Shown here piece after piece: positions 5,722 through 6,234 of a stretch of DNA of 6,234 bases. Both the position numbers and the translations under genes were made by a program. Numbering within the stretch: position 1 is the stretch's first letter; every line of letters begins with the position of its first letter. The notes beneath the pieces are model-generated. The model saw only the letters and a list, made by a program, of their open reading frames with translations. It made no database searches and was not told where the DNA came from. This stretch comes from Nitrospirota bacterium (GTDB lineage: Bacteria; Nitrospirota; Thermodesulfovibrionia; Thermodesulfovibrionales; JdFR-86): contig DAOUWH010000106.1 of the NCBI GenBank assembly GCA_030667205.1, forward strand, positions 1-6,234, read 5' to 3'.

Positions 5722-6234
5722 TTATTTTGGAAGGATGAAGTAGAAGTTGTTGCCGTGCTCCACGGGCTCGTAGCCCACCACCCCGCCGTGTATCTCGATT
5801 ACGTTTTTCACGAAGGTCAGGCCGTGCCCCGTGCCGGAGGTCTTCTGCGCGTTCTTTCCCCGGAAACCTTCGTTAAAGAGCTTTTCGCGGTCGTCCTGGT
5901 CCATGTGAGGGCCGGTGGAGAAGACATTGTACTTTACCCCGTCATTCCCGGGGCCGAAGTAGTCCTTAAGGACCTCGTAGCCGTATGACGTGTATTTCAG
6001 TTTCTCGCCCGAGGGCGCGGTTACCTCGCGGGCGTACTTGACCACGTTTGAGAAAAAGTTGGCATAGACCTGCGCCATCAGGCCCACGTCTACCACAGCG
6101 GCGGCCTCCTCCTCTGGCATGCCGCTTCCTTCGAAGTCCACCACCACGCCCATGGAATTTAACTTATCGGCGTAGCGCTCAAGCTGCGGCCTGATGATGT
6201 CGCGCTCCATGTTGCAGGGTTTTTTCCTCAGGAC
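5722..6234 (-). CDS. Sensor histidine kinase, C-terminal ATPase part (partial, runs off right edge)
   Basis: This is the ATP-binding (HATPase_c) end of a sensor histidine kinase. The frame is open to the window edge (VLRKKPCN precedes the first internal Met at 6210), and this resembles the linker after a dimerisation domain, so the ATG at 6210 is not the true start. Numbering from that Met, the N box NFFSNVVKY has the Mg-binding Asn at 55. The G1 region reads VFSTGPHM (96-103), the F box LFNEGFRG (111-118) and G2 SGTGHGL (125-131), followed by FVKNVIEIHGG. The G1 box lacks the usual Asp and its second Gly (family DTGPGI), and the stretch between the N box and G1 is longer than usual. The phospho-accepting His and sensor domains lie outside the window, so its signal is unknown. 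The stop TAA directly abuts the pgl stop on the other strand. Confidence 0.85.
   Translation of the reverse strand, partial: VLRKKPCNMERDIIRPQLERYADKLNSMGVVVDFEGSGMPEEEAAAVVDVGLMAQVYANFFSNVVKYAREVTAPSGEKLKYTSYGYEVLKDYFGPGNDGVKYNVFSTGPHMDQDDREKLFNEGFRGKNAQKTSGTGHGLTFVKNVIEIHGGVVGYEPVEHGNNFYFILPK

Overview
The window reads as part of a bacterial chromosome with high G+C in its coding regions. The gene set would fit a Desulfobacterota-, Geobacter- or Nitrospirota-like organism: a radical SAM protein of the ArsS type with a probable selenocysteine codon, a long-type transaldolase, a short-form 6-phosphogluconate dehydrogenase, and a histidine kinase. This taxonomic guess rests on gene content alone. 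No rRNA or other marker is present.

Layout. (1) About 5-979, minus strand: an ArsS-family radical SAM protein. Its apparent stop is a UGA where relatives carry a conserved C-terminal Cys. Reading through it adds six residues before a UAG, so the gene is best read as a selenoprotein. (2) 980-1364: a divergent control region. On the minus strand it holds a promoter, a perfect Shine-Dalgarno and a 26-codon ORF (981-1061) that stops one base before the arsS ATG. On the plus strand it holds a sigma70-like promoter whose -35 lies in a perfect 8-bp inverted repeat (a candidate operator), then a leader of about 100 nt. (3) 1365-5721, plus strand: a tight four-gene operon of transaldolase (tal), 6-phosphogluconate dehydrogenase (short form), glucose-6-phosphate dehydrogenase (zwf) and 6-phosphogluconolactonase (pgl). 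The last three genes overlap or nearly touch. (4) 5722 to the right edge, minus strand: the ATP-binding end of a sensor histidine kinase, cut by the window end, whose stop codon directly abuts that of pgl.

Function. Zwf, Pgl and Gnd together convert glucose 6-phosphate to ribulose 5-phosphate with two reductions of NAD(P)+. Transaldolase links the pentose pool back to glycolysis. The operon thus supplies reducing power and pentoses. Transketolase, ribulose-phosphate epimerase and ribose-phosphate isomerase are not in the window. No mobile element, CRISPR array, tRNA or rRNA was seen.

The most notable points are the probable selenocysteine in ArsS, the unannotated small ORF coupled to it, the inverted repeat on the pentose phosphate operon promoter, and the unusual G1 box of the kinase.
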